Shown here in pieces: positions 1-7,374 of a DNA stretch of 32,108 nucleotides. The notes below the pieces were generated by a model. It made no database searches. It saw only the letters and a program-made list of their open reading frames with translations, and had not been told where the DNA came from. The translations under genes were made by a program, and so were the position numbers. The stretch is from Acholeplasmatales bacterium (GTDB lineage Bacteria; Bacillota_I; Bacilli_A; Acholeplasmatales; Anaeroplasmataceae): positions 1-32,108 of the forward strand of contig JAILEP010000130.1 in the NCBI GenBank assembly GCA_024697825.1, read 5' to 3'. How positions within the stretch are numbered: position 1 is the first letter of the stretch; every line of letters starts with the position of its first letter.

Positions 1-1698
1 ATATTCAATATCTAGTATTTTAGTATATAGAGTAAATGATTCATTAGTTAATCTTGCAAAGAATCCACCTTCTGCATTATCCATACTCCATTTAGCAATA
101 CGCTTTATAATCTTATTACATTCATTTGAACCAAAGATTGTTTGTAATGATGGGAAATCAACAATCTTTAGGGTACAAATTGAATAAGGATCATGTGTTT
201 CATTATTATCACGCTTAGTATCAATTAGCCATTTATTAAAGTTATAAACGCCTGTAAGCTTATCAAGATATAGCTCATTGTAATGCTTCTCTGATAAATA
301 TTCAGATTGAAGCTTTATGGCAAAATTCTTTGCAATTAGCATGAATGCACTAACATCAGTTGATTGCCAGAATCTATTTGTAGAGCACATATCAAATCTA
401 ATTTGTCCATAAGTTTTGTTTTCATGCTCAAGCTCAAATGCGACTATCGCACTTGTGCCCTGGCTTTCAAGCAATGAATAAACAGGTAAATCCTTATTAG
501 ATGCCATTTGATTAACCTTTAGCATCTTAATCTTATCATATGTATTTCTCCAGGCCTCAATATTATCCTTAGAGAATACTATATTCGATGTTTCAATAAG
601 TGGGCTATGCCATTCTAAAGAATAATTAACCTCCTGAGTATCTGGCTTTAATACACATAATGCAATTCTATCTAAAAGGAAATAATTACCAATAAGAGAT
701 AAGCAGTCAAGTGCATTTTCCTTAAATGAATATGCTCTATTTAATAATTCAATAACACCTGAGACAATATTGTAATTATTTACTGAATAAATATTCTTAT
801 CCATCGTCTTAGTTGGATCATTCTTTTCAACAGTATCTAAGGTAACCTTACCACAGCGCTCTTCTGTATAAATAATGAAGCAATTTCTGCCCTTAGCCTT
901 ACCTCTATTTAATGCAACAATACATTTTTCTCTCAACAATTCATAATTGTCTGCATCCTTAGGGAATACTGCACATCCTAATGTTGCAGAAAGACTCGCA
1001 TTCTTGATGTTTTTACCATTTAAGGCTGAAATCTCACGTCTTAATTCTGTACAAGCATCATGAATCTTATCATATTCATTTTCAATAAATAAAATAATCA
1101 TGAACATATCGCCACCAACTCTTGCGACATATCCATTATTTTTAACAAACTTCTTTATAACTGCAGCTGTTTCAATTAGAATCATATCACCAAACATATG
1201 ACCATATGTTTCATTGAAATGCTTAAAATTATCAATATCTAGTAATAATAAAATGAATTCCTTTTTAGCAGAAATAGCCTCTTTCAGTCTCTCTAAAAAG
1301 AATTTTTTAGTTAAACATTTTGTTAAACCATCAACATTTGATTGAGCAATTAATAATTCATTAGATATAGTTAATAACACCTTAGTTTTACTAACTTTTA
1401 ATCCCTTATAAATAATTGTAGTTGGAGTTCCATCAGTCTTTGTATAGTTAATTGAAATTTCAAAAGGACCTTCAGATGGATTTAGATTATTCAAAAATCT
1501 TAATAGCTTTGGTCTAAATGTATCAACCAAATCAAAAGTGTTGGCAAAGATATCGCATATTTCATCAAATGATGCCTCATTTTGAATTAGATTATTTCCT
1601 TTATAAATCTCTTTTATCATCTTGTTTTCAATATCAACAAAGAATAACAGATTATTATGTACATACATTAATGTATCAAGCATTTTTTTAATGTCCAT
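1..1698 (-). CDS. Tandem degenerate GGDEF / GAF-like signalling protein (3' end outside window)
   Basis: This open frame is absent from the ORF track because its stop lies beyond base 1; I translated 566 codons from ATG at 1698, preceded by a strong GGGGAGGG site. The first ~120 residues are an unassigned sensor-like region. A GGDEF fold follows (LDIDNFKHFNETYGHMFGD, then RVGGDMF near residue 210), in which the signature is GGDMF instead of GG(D/E)EF. The middle (~330-460) looks like a GAF domain. A second GGDEF-like segment starts at LDKLTGVYNFNKWL and has LTNESF at the signature position. Both signatures lack the catalytic/metal glutamate, so diguanylate cyclase activity is unlikely. No transmembrane segment is seen. 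The part beyond the window could carry an EAL domain, as is common after degenerate GGDEFs, but this is a guess. It is probably a c-di-GMP-pathway receptor, scaffold or phosphodiesterase. Confidence 0.75.
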   Translation of the reverse strand, partial: MDIKKMLDTLMYVHNNLLFFVDIENKMIKEIYKGNNLIQNEASFDEICDIFANTFDLVDTFRPKLLRFLNNLNPSEGPFEISINYTKTDGTPTTIIYKGLKVSKTKVLLTISNELLIAQSNVDGLTKCLTKKFFLERLKEAISAKKEFILLLLDIDNFKHFNETYGHMFGDMILIETAAVIKKFVKNNGYVARVGGDMFMIILFIENEYDKIHDACTELRREISALNGKNIKNASLSATLGCAVFPKDADNYELLREKCIVALNRGKAKGRNCFIIYTEERCGKVTLDTVEKNDPTKTMDKNIYSVNNYNIVSGVIELLNRAYSFKENALDCLSLIGNYFLLDRIALCVLKPDTQEVNYSLEWHSPLIETSNIVFSKDNIEAWRNTYDKIKMLKVNQMASNKDLPVYSLLESQGTSAIVAFELEHENKTYGQIRFDMCSTNRFWQSTDVSAFMLIAKNFAIKLQSEYLSEKHYNELYLDKLTGVYNFNKWLIDTKRDNNETHDPYSICTLKIVDFPSLQTIFGSNECNKIIKRIAKWSMDNAEGGFFARLTNESFTLYTKILDIEY

Positions 1699-1756
1699 AA
1701 TATCCCTCCCCTACTATTAGTTATTAATTTTTCAATCGCTTAACTATCTTTGTTAA

Positions 1757-1785
1757 ATTATAACGTATTTATAACTTTTAGTCAA
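1757..1785 (-). promoter_or_regulatory. Promoter of the GGDEF/GAF gene
   Basis: On the minus strand there is TTGACT, a 17-nt spacer, then TATAAT (1757-1762), about 60 nt before the ATG. The -35 box overlaps the T-tail of the upstream aquaporin terminator, so transcription restarts here. Confidence 0.7.
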
Positions 1786-1811
1786 CAAATAAAGGCTCCC
1801 AAGCGGGAGCC
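1783..1811 (-). terminator. Rho-independent terminator after aquaporin 1
   Basis: Perfect 7-bp stem GGCTCCC/GGGAGCC with a 4-nt loop, followed on the minus strand by TTTATTTGTT. It lies 30 nt after the aquaporin stop codon. Confidence 0.85.
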
Positions 1812-1840
1812 CTCATAATATAGTAATTAAATTAATTTAA

Positions 1841-2620
1841 TTATTCAGCATCTTCCTCTTCTGAAGACTCAACTTCAGTCATAGGATCAGCATTCTTATC
1901 ATCACTATGTAAGAATAAATATAAAACTGCAGCTAATGCACCACCAAGAAGTGGACCTACAAAGAAAATCCATACCTGCTCTAATGCATCAGTACCATTA
2001 CCAAACATTGCAGATGTAATTGCTGTAGCTAAAGATCTAGCTGGGTTAACTGATGTACCAGTTAAGCCGATACCAACTAAGTGTACTAAAGTTAATGTTA
2101 AGCCAATAACTAAACCAGCAATCTTAGATGTCTTAGCCTTTTCAGCTGTAACATTAAGAATAACATAAACAAAGATACAAGTAAGAATGATTTCTACAAA
2201 TAATGATGCGAAGATTGAACCAGCATTAACATCTCCGCCAATTACATAATTAGATGCATCACCAATTGATTTAACTGTATTTGCATCCATAGCTGCATCA
2301 AAATCACATCCTGCCATCTTCATGAAACCGAAGATTGCAAGTGCACCTAAAATACCACCAACAATCTGAGCACATACATATACTACGAAATCCTTTAAAG
2401 ACATTCTCTTAGTAATTAAGCATGCTAATGAAACTGCTGGATTAATATGGCAGCCTGAAATTCTACCAATTGAGTAAGCCATTGCAACAATTACAAGACC
2501 AAATGCTAGTGCAGTAGGTGTAATATCACCCTTAGTAATTGCGGCAACTCCACAAGCGACGAAAACTAATACAAAAGTACCAATAACTTCTGCGATAGCC
2601 TTCTTAAAAATATTATTCAT
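1841..2620 (-). CDS. aqpZ: AqpZ-like aquaporin (MIP family water channel)
   Basis: This is a water channel of the cytoplasmic membrane with six transmembrane helices and two half-helix NPA motifs (residues 60-62 and 192-194). I chose Met12 of the track ORF as start because an AAGGAGG site precedes it and the -10 box at 2658-2663 puts the transcript start around the upstream ATG. With this numbering the aromatic/arginine filter is F40, H180, T189, R195, the combination of E. coli AqpZ, so water selectivity is expected and glycerol transport is not. The protein is 259 residues, slightly longer than AqpZ, with an acidic C-terminal tail (EVESSEEEDAE). It lies just downstream of a second aquaporin but is separated from it by a terminator and its own promoter. 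Confidence 0.92.
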   Translation of the reverse strand: MNNIFKKAIAEVIGTFVLVFVACGVAAITKGDITPTALAFGLVIVAMAYSIGRISGCHINPAVSLACLITKRMSLKDFVVYVCAQIVGGILGALAIFGFMKMAGCDFDAAMDANTVKSIGDASNYVIGGDVNAGSIFASLFVEIILTCIFVYVILNVTAEKAKTSKIAGLVIGLTLTLVHLVGIGLTGTSVNPARSLATAITSAMFGNGTDALEQVWIFFVGPLLGGALAAVLYLFLHSDDKNADPMTEVESSEEEDAE

Positions 2621-2657
2621 TTTCCTATTTTCCTCCTTAACGATAATATTCATAAAA

Positions 2658-2666
2658 ATTATATCA
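2658..2666 (-). promoter_or_regulatory. Extended -10 promoter of aquaporin 1
   Basis: Minus-strand TGATATAAT is an extended -10 box (TGnTATAAT). I see no convincing -35 element at 17 nt. The implied transcription start (~2651) supports translation from 2620. Confidence 0.45.
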
Positions 2667-2694
2667 CAATCTTATTAAAGTGTTATATATGCAA

Positions 2695-2730
2695 AAAATA
2701 AAAAAGTGCAGTTTTATGAAAAAACTACAC
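2695..2730 (-). terminator. Terminator after aquaporin 2
   Basis: Minus-strand stem GTGTAGTTTT/AAAACTGCAC (10 pairs, one G-U) with a 5-nt loop, followed by TTTTTTATTTTTTG. Confidence 0.85.
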
Positions 2731-2741
2731 TAGTTTATTAT

Positions 2742-4139
2742 TTACTCATTTTCTTTATTTGTATCATCAGTAGCTTCTGTCTCAGATTCTATCTTTTCTT
2801 CTTCCTCTACTTGAGTATTATCAGAAGATTCTTCATTTAATTCTTGAGCATTATTATCAGAAGCTTCGTTATTTACCTCTTCACCTTTTTCTTCAGTATT
2901 ATTTTCAGCTACTGTAGTTTCATCATTTGTAGCATTAGCCTTCTTCTCAGCCTTAATAAACTTAAATAATACAAATCCAAGGATTGATGCAACAAACATC
3001 ATAACGTATACAAATCTAGCATTATCAGTCAATTCCTCTGTGTAATCTGTAACATTAGCTAGGTTATCGCTAAATGTTGCAAATGTAGGAGCAATAATTA
3101 ATAGAATTCCTGAAATTAAAGCTAAAATAGCACCAATTAAAACAAGAATCTTAGCCCCGCCTTCCTTCTTAGTAAATCCTAATATTGCAGCGATTACAAA
3201 CATTATAAAGACTAAAATCATTACTGAGAATGAAATAATATTTCCAACTGATACAGTATAGAAATCCATGCCATTTAATTTATTGCCAAATGTAATATCA
3301 AAACCAGATACTATAACATTAGTTCCCATAGCACTAAATGTCATAAATTCACCTGAGAATCCTAAGAATGCAACTACAACAGCTGCAGCGGCAATTAAAA
3401 CAATAATATATTTAACAAATGCACAATGCTGCTTTTCTTCGTTTTTTTCATCACTTACAAAATATCTATAAGCAAATGCTGCTAAAACTGCTCCTGCAAT
3501 TGGGGCAGCCAAGAATATAGGTAAAAGCTTTGCGGCCTCTAAATCACCACCAAGCATCTGAACAATTGCTGGAGCGAAGCTTCTAGCAGGGTTAACAGAT
3601 GTACCTGTTAAATTATATCCTAATAAATGAACTAAAGTTAAAGCACCACCTACAAATAGGCCTGTAGCCTTACCAGTTGTACTCTTCTTACCTGTTGCAT
3701 ATAATACCGCAAAGGCAAAAATGAATGTTAAGAAAATCTCCACAAAGCTTGCACCTACATAAGATAAGGCAGTAAGCTCATAGTCTGAATCTCTTAAGGC
3801 AAGTCCAATACCATTTGCTCCAAGTGATGTAAATTGAACTGTAATTAATCCCAAAATAAATGATCCTATAAATCCACCTACAACTTGGGCTAAGATATAT
3901 AAAACACATTCCTCGCCGCTAATTTCTTTATTAATTAGCTTTGCAATACTTATTGCTGGATTGAAATGTCCACCTGAAATTGGTCCAATTGTATAGCATA
4001 GGATTGTAAGAACTAAACCAAAGGCAAGTGAAACATTAATTGTACCTCCAGCTGCGTACGCAACACCACAGGCAATAGCCGTAAGCATTGCGGTACCAGT
4101 TGCTTCCACAACTAATTTTTTACCATATTTTCCGAACAT
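2742..4139 (-). CDS. Aquaporin with C-terminal four-helix membrane domain and acidic tail
   Basis: Residues 1-230 are a complete aquaporin: NPA motifs begin at N60 and N183, with filter residues F40, H171, T180, R186, again the AqpZ water-channel set. Start is Met7 of the track ORF, 8 nt after GGGAGG. Family members normally end near residue 230, but this 465-residue protein continues. Four more predicted helices follow (about 241-262, 303-328, 334-357, 385-402), with a ~40-residue loop after the first. The last ~60 residues are very rich in Glu, Asn and Asp and probably disordered. I do not recognise the extra domain; it resembles small four-helix proteins encoded on their own in low-GC Firmicutes. 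One uninterrupted frame argues against a sequencing join. It may tether or gate the channel. Confidence 0.88.
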   Translation of the reverse strand: MFGKYGKKLVVEATGTAMLTAIACGVAYAAGGTINVSLAFGLVLTILCYTIGPISGGHFNPAISIAKLINKEISGEECVLYILAQVVGGFIGSFILGLITVQFTSLGANGIGLALRDSDYELTALSYVGASFVEIFLTFIFAFAVLYATGKKSTTGKATGLFVGGALTLVHLLGYNLTGTSVNPARSFAPAIVQMLGGDLEAAKLLPIFLAAPIAGAVLAAFAYRYFVSDEKNEEKQHCAFVKYIIVLIAAAAVVVAFLGFSGEFMTFSAMGTNVIVSGFDITFGNKLNGMDFYTVSVGNIISFSVMILVFIMFVIAAILGFTKKEGGAKILVLIGAILALISGILLIIAPTFATFSDNLANVTDYTEELTDNARFVYVMMFVASILGFVLFKFIKAEKKANATNDETTVAENNTEEKGEEVNNEASDNNAQELNEESSDNTQVEEEEKIESETEATDDTNKENE

Positions 4140-4176
4140 ATTCTTTTCCTCCCTCATATGACGAAACCTTTAATTA

Positions 4177-4205
4177 ATTTTACTATATCATACATTCTTT
4201 TTCAA
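4177..4205 (-). promoter_or_regulatory. Promoter of aquaporin 2
   Basis: Minus-strand TTGAAA, 17-nt spacer, TAAAAT (4177-4182), about 38 nt before the chosen ATG. Confidence 0.5.
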
Positions 4206-4213
4206 TTGGTTCG

Positions 4214-4244
4214 AAATAAAAGCGTAGAATTTTAGTTCTACGCT
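4214..4244 (-). terminator. Terminator after the 4252-4629 gene
   Basis: Minus-strand 9-bp stem AGCGTAGAA/TTCTACGCT with a 6-nt loop, followed by TTTATTTCG. Confidence 0.85.
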
Positions 4245-4251
4245 CTCTTAA

Positions 4252-4629
4252 TTAAATCTTTTCAAACACAAGCTTTTCGGCTTTTCTACAATTAACACAT
4301 TGACCTTTAAAAAATGTGTTAATTTCCTCTAAATTACCATAATGTAAATCAGATGTCATATCTAAAAGCTCTAAAATCTTATTCTTTCCTTTAATTTCTG
4401 AATGATCATACATAGTAAGCTTTAAAATATACTGTAAATCGGATGACAGCTTTCTATCAAACATCATTCTATTTCTCTGAATATCAGTTATAGGAGTTCC
4501 TCTTCTAACAAAACCATAATCAGCTCCTAATTCATTTGGTACTCCATTATAGAATCTTTCTCCATCAAAATCTTCACTAAAGAATAATATATTATTATCC
4601 TTATCATAAGCTGTTATTCTTAGCTTCAT
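4252..4629 (-). CDS. Small protein of unknown function with C-terminal CxxC
   Basis: I do not recognise a family. The start is taken at MKLRIT (Met13 of the track ORF), 8 nt after an AAGGAGA site, giving 125 residues. No signal peptide or membrane segment is visible, so it is probably cytosolic. The N-terminal third looks like beta strands (KLRITAYDKDNNILFFSEDF), the rest is charged and mixed. Near the C-terminus, CVNC is a single CxxC pair that could bind metal or be redox-active, but with no second pair this is weak. It is transcribed away from the GH28/AEC unit, sharing a short intergenic region with a palindrome, and ends in its own terminator, which supports a real gene. Confidence 0.65.
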   Translation of the reverse strand: MKLRITAYDKDNNILFFSEDFDGERFYNGVPNELGADYGFVRRGTPITDIQRNRMMFDRKLSSDLQYILKLTMYDHSEIKGKNKILELLDMTSDLHYGNLEEINTFFKGQCVNCRKAEKLVFEKI

Positions 4630-4659
4630 AATATCGTCTCCTTCCGTGTAAGACAAAAG

Positions 4660-4677
4660 AAACAATATAAATTGTTT
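4660..4677. promoter_or_regulatory. Palindrome between divergent genes, overlapping a -35 box
   Basis: AAACAATATAAATTGTTT is a perfect 7-bp inverted repeat around ATAA. Its right arm covers the predicted -35 (TTGTTT, 4672-4677) of the GH28 promoter, a classic repressor position. AT-rich composition weakens the case. Confidence 0.45.
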
Positions 4678-4700
4678 ATTTAACCCAAGCGTGTTAAAAT
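4672..4700 (+). promoter_or_regulatory. Promoter of the GH28-AEC unit
   Basis: TTGTTT, 17-nt spacer, TAAAAT with an extended TGT before it. The start of transcription would be near 4707, downstream of the GTG at 4691, so translation must begin later, at 4718. Confidence 0.55.
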
Positions 4701-4717
4701 TGAATCGAGGTGTTCCT

Positions 4718-6223
4718 ATGCTATTATTATATCTTAGTTCAAGAACTGTTTCAATAGAATTGGATTCAAATAATCCATTTTACCATAACGGTTCAAAAAT
4801 ATATTTAAATGATAATTTAATAGGTCATGCTAATACTAATGTAATAACTCTTTATGATTTAGAGCCTGATACAAAATATAATCTAAAAATAGATAATGAT
4901 TTTGTATCTTTTAAAACTAAAAGTGAAACAGCATGCTTTAACATTAAAAGCTTTAATGCGGCAGGAGATGGAATTACAGATGATACATCTAAAATCCAAT
5001 CCGCAATCAGTACTGCTCCTAAAGGTGCATTAATCTATATTCCAGAAGGAACATATTTAGTTTCTTCTCTTTATTTAAAATCAGATATATCTATCTATTT
5101 AGAAAAGGGTGCGACTATTTTAGCTCAAACAGAAAGAAAATGCTACCCAGTTCACCCAGGACTTACTGATGAGCATCCAATTGGGATATGGGAAGGCACT
5201 GAGCAGGATAATTTCGCATCTATATTTAATTTAATTGATGTTAAAAATGTCGATATTATCGGTGAGGGCACAATTGATGGACAGGCTGAAAATGGAGATT
5301 GGTATATAGACCATAGAAATCCAAGGATTGCCTGGAGAGGTCATTTATTATTTACTGAAAGATCAGAAAATATCCATATTATAGGTCTTAATTTTTATCA
5401 TAGCCAGTCTTGGTCTATTCATCCTTATATGTCAGAAAATATTGATATAATAAATGTTAATATTAAAAATAACCCACATATGCCAACTACAGATGGAATT
5501 GATCCTGATTGCATAAAGCATATGAGAATTTTAGGTTCTACTATTTCTGTTGGTGATGATTGTATTGCTATAAAATCAGGTACATATAAGCATGCCTTAA
5601 AATATAAGGCTTCATCTTCTGATATTTTAATTAGAAATAATTTAATGATTGAAGGACATGGTGGTGTAGTATTTGGTTCAGAGCTTTCTGGTGGTATTAA
5701 TAATATCATAGTTACAAATTGTGTATTTAAAAATACTGATAGAGGATTAAGAATTAAAACTAGACGTGGTAGAGGTCATATAGGAACAATCAATAATATC
5801 AAATTTGATAATATTATTATGGATGGTGTAAAAACACCATTTGTAATAAACATGTATTACAATATGGGAGATAAGGGTGGCCATGATGAATATGCATGGA
5901 CTAAAAAGAAATTACCTTTTAATGAATTAACTCCAGTACTTGGTGATTTTGAATTCTCTAACATGAATTGTACAAATGTAGAATACGCAGCTGGCGTATT
6001 CTTAGGTCTTCCTGAATCTAAGATTGATGGTATTAAATTAAAAAACATCAAATTCTCATACAATAATAATTGTAGTGAGGGCTCACCTGCAATGATTGAG
6101 CATAATTTCAAATTAAAAAATGCTGGAATTTATGCTTCAAATTGCGTTAATATTTCCTTTAATGATGTAGAATTTAGTGGTATTATAGGTGAGGAAATAA
6201 TAAGAGAGGAAAGTGATAATTAA
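4718..6223 (+). CDS. GH28 polygalacturonase-like glycoside hydrolase, cytoplasmic
   Basis: Family 28 glycoside hydrolase, hydrolysing galacturonic-acid linkages of pectin fragments. Numbering from Met at 4718 (GAGGTG site 7 nt upstream): residues ~10-70 form a small fibronectin-III-like domain, then a right-handed beta helix starts at FNAAGDGITDDT. The catalytic set is present: TTDG (D259), GDD (D280, D281), EGHGG (H314) and RIKT (R345, K347). Classical enzymes have NTDG; the Asn is Thr here. There is no signal peptide, so the enzyme should act inside the cell on imported oligogalacturonides, typical of exo-acting members. The stop overlaps the ATG of the next gene (TAATG), so the hydrolase and the AEC carrier are translationally coupled. 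Substrate specificity cannot be fixed from sequence; related rhamnogalacturonan or xylogalacturonan hydrolases share this fold. Confidence 0.87.
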   Translation: MLLLYLSSRTVSIELDSNNPFYHNGSKIYLNDNLIGHANTNVITLYDLEPDTKYNLKIDNDFVSFKTKSETACFNIKSFNAAGDGITDDTSKIQSAISTAPKGALIYIPEGTYLVSSLYLKSDISIYLEKGATILAQTERKCYPVHPGLTDEHPIGIWEGTEQDNFASIFNLIDVKNVDIIGEGTIDGQAENGDWYIDHRNPRIAWRGHLLFTERSENIHIIGLNFYHSQSWSIHPYMSENIDIINVNIKNNPHMPTTDGIDPDCIKHMRILGSTISVGDDCIAIKSGTYKHALKYKASSSDILIRNNLMIEGHGGVVFGSELSGGINNIIVTNCVFKNTDRGLRIKTRRGRGHIGTINNIKFDNIIMDGVKTPFVINMYYNMGDKGGHDEYAWTKKKLPFNELTPVLGDFEFSNMNCTNVEYAAGVFLGLPESKIDGIKLKNIKFSYNNNCSEGSPAMIEHNFKLKNAGIYASNCVNISFNDVEFSGIIGEEIIREESDN

Positions 6224-7239
6224 TGGATAGTCTATTATTTACACTTAACGCAGTATTACCAATTATTGCTTGTATATTAATTGGTTATTTTATAAAAAGA
6301 TTAAAAATATTCCCTGATAATTTCTGGGGAACATTAAATAAGCTTACCTTTAAATTATTCCTACCAGTTCTTCTATTTAAAAATATTTATGATATTGATG
6401 ATATAGGAGCTGTAGGAAACTATTGGAAGGTTATCCTATTCTGTGCAGTAACAACTATAGTCGTATTTTTTATCGGCTTAATATTTGTTAAATTCTGCAT
6501 AAAAGAGGATAAGCAAAAGGGTGTTATTTTACAGTGTATCTTTAGATCTAATTATGCAATTATTGGTATTGGTTTAATTGAATTATTAGCTAATGGCAAT
6601 GAAATGGCTAAGGGTATTGGAGCTGTAATTAGTGCAGTATCTATTCCTATTTTTAATATTTTAGCAATCATTTCACTATCTATATTTGTAAAAAGTGAGG
6701 ATGGTAAGAAGCCATCTCCTAAACAGATTTTTATTAAGATTTGTAAAAACCCACTTATTATTGGTGTATTAACTGGTTTAATCTTCTTAAGCATCAAATC
6801 ATTAATTTTAAATAACACTTCCGCTTTAGAGGAGGAAGTATTCCTACAATATGAAGGCTGTGAATTCCTTTATACAACTATTAAATGGCTTGCACAATGT
6901 GCATCTCCTGTTGCCCTAGTAGCATTAGGTGGAGGATTTGTATTTAGTGCTATTTCAAGACTTAAATTCCAAATTATTATTGGTACAGTCGCAAGAACTA
7001 TAATCGTTCCAGTTTTAGCTTTAATAGTTGCATATTTACTAGGCTTTGGTAATGATTCTTATTTCCCAGCATTAATTGCCTTATTCGGTACACCAGTTGC
7101 CGTATCAAGTGCACCTATGGCTCAGGAAATGGATAATGATGGAGAGCTTGCTGGACAATTAGTTGTTTGGTGCTCTATTGTATCAGTTATAACATTAACA
7201 TTAATTATATTAGTGTGCTCACTAATGGGTATAATTTAA
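6223..7239 (+). CDS. AEC family transporter (auxin efflux carrier-like permease)
   Basis: Integral membrane carrier of the AEC family, 338 residues with about ten hydrophobic segments in two halves and a central cytoplasmic stretch around residues 155-185. The opening (FTLNAVLPIIACILIGYFIKRLKIF) and the conserved C-terminal half (PVALVALGGGF ... TPVAVSSAPMAQEM) are typical. Known bacterial members move malate or other organic anions. Its ATG overlaps the stop of the GH28 gene by one base, so co-translation is likely. A role in moving a uronate, oligogalacturonide or acid end product is an inference from context. A strong terminator follows 5 nt after the stop. Confidence 0.82.
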   Translation: MDSLLFTLNAVLPIIACILIGYFIKRLKIFPDNFWGTLNKLTFKLFLPVLLFKNIYDIDDIGAVGNYWKVILFCAVTTIVVFFIGLIFVKFCIKEDKQKGVILQCIFRSNYAIIGIGLIELLANGNEMAKGIGAVISAVSIPIFNILAIISLSIFVKSEDGKKPSPKQIFIKICKNPLIIGVLTGLIFLSIKSLILNNTSALEEEVFLQYEGCEFLYTTIKWLAQCASPVALVALGGGFVFSAISRLKFQIIIGTVARTIIVPVLALIVAYLLGFGNDSYFPALIALFGTPVAVSSAPMAQEMDNDGELAGQLVVWCSIVSVITLTLIILVCSLMGII

Positions 7240-7243
7240 AACT

Positions 7244-7269
7244 AAAATGCCATTTATGATGGCATTTTT
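7244..7269 (+). terminator. Terminator of the GH28-AEC unit
   Basis: 10-bp perfect stem AAAATGCCAT/ATGGCATTTT with a 5-nt loop and T-run, directly after the AEC stop. Confidence 0.88.
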
Positions 7270-7310
7270 AATTTGGACGTTAGTCCTAAAACGTTTTATT
7301 TTATAATTAT

Positions 7311-7339
7311 TTGCAAGTCCTATTCCATAGGACTATAAT
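7311..7339 (+). promoter_or_regulatory. MATE gene promoter with palindromic operator in the spacer
   Basis: TTGCAA (7311-7316), exactly 17 nt, then TATAAT (7334-7339). The spacer is filled by a 19-bp palindrome, AGTCCTAT-TCC-ATAGGACT (7316-7334). A related half-site, TAGTCCTA, occurs upstream at 7281-7288 within GGACGTTAGTCC. This layout fits a repressor or a MerR-type activator controlling the efflux pump; no regulator gene is adjacent. Confidence 0.65.
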
Positions 7340-7374
7340 AGGCTAGAAAGCGTGATAATATGAAGGACATGAAT

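Noticed and set aside
3268-3471. Plus-strand ORF of 67 residues in the ORF track
   Set aside because: Lies antisense within the aquaporin 2 extension, has no ribosome binding site and low-complexity composition; shadow ORF.
5425-5709. Minus-strand ORFs inside GH28 and AEC genes (also 5857-6111, 6552-6818)
   Set aside because: Antisense shadows of well-supported genes.
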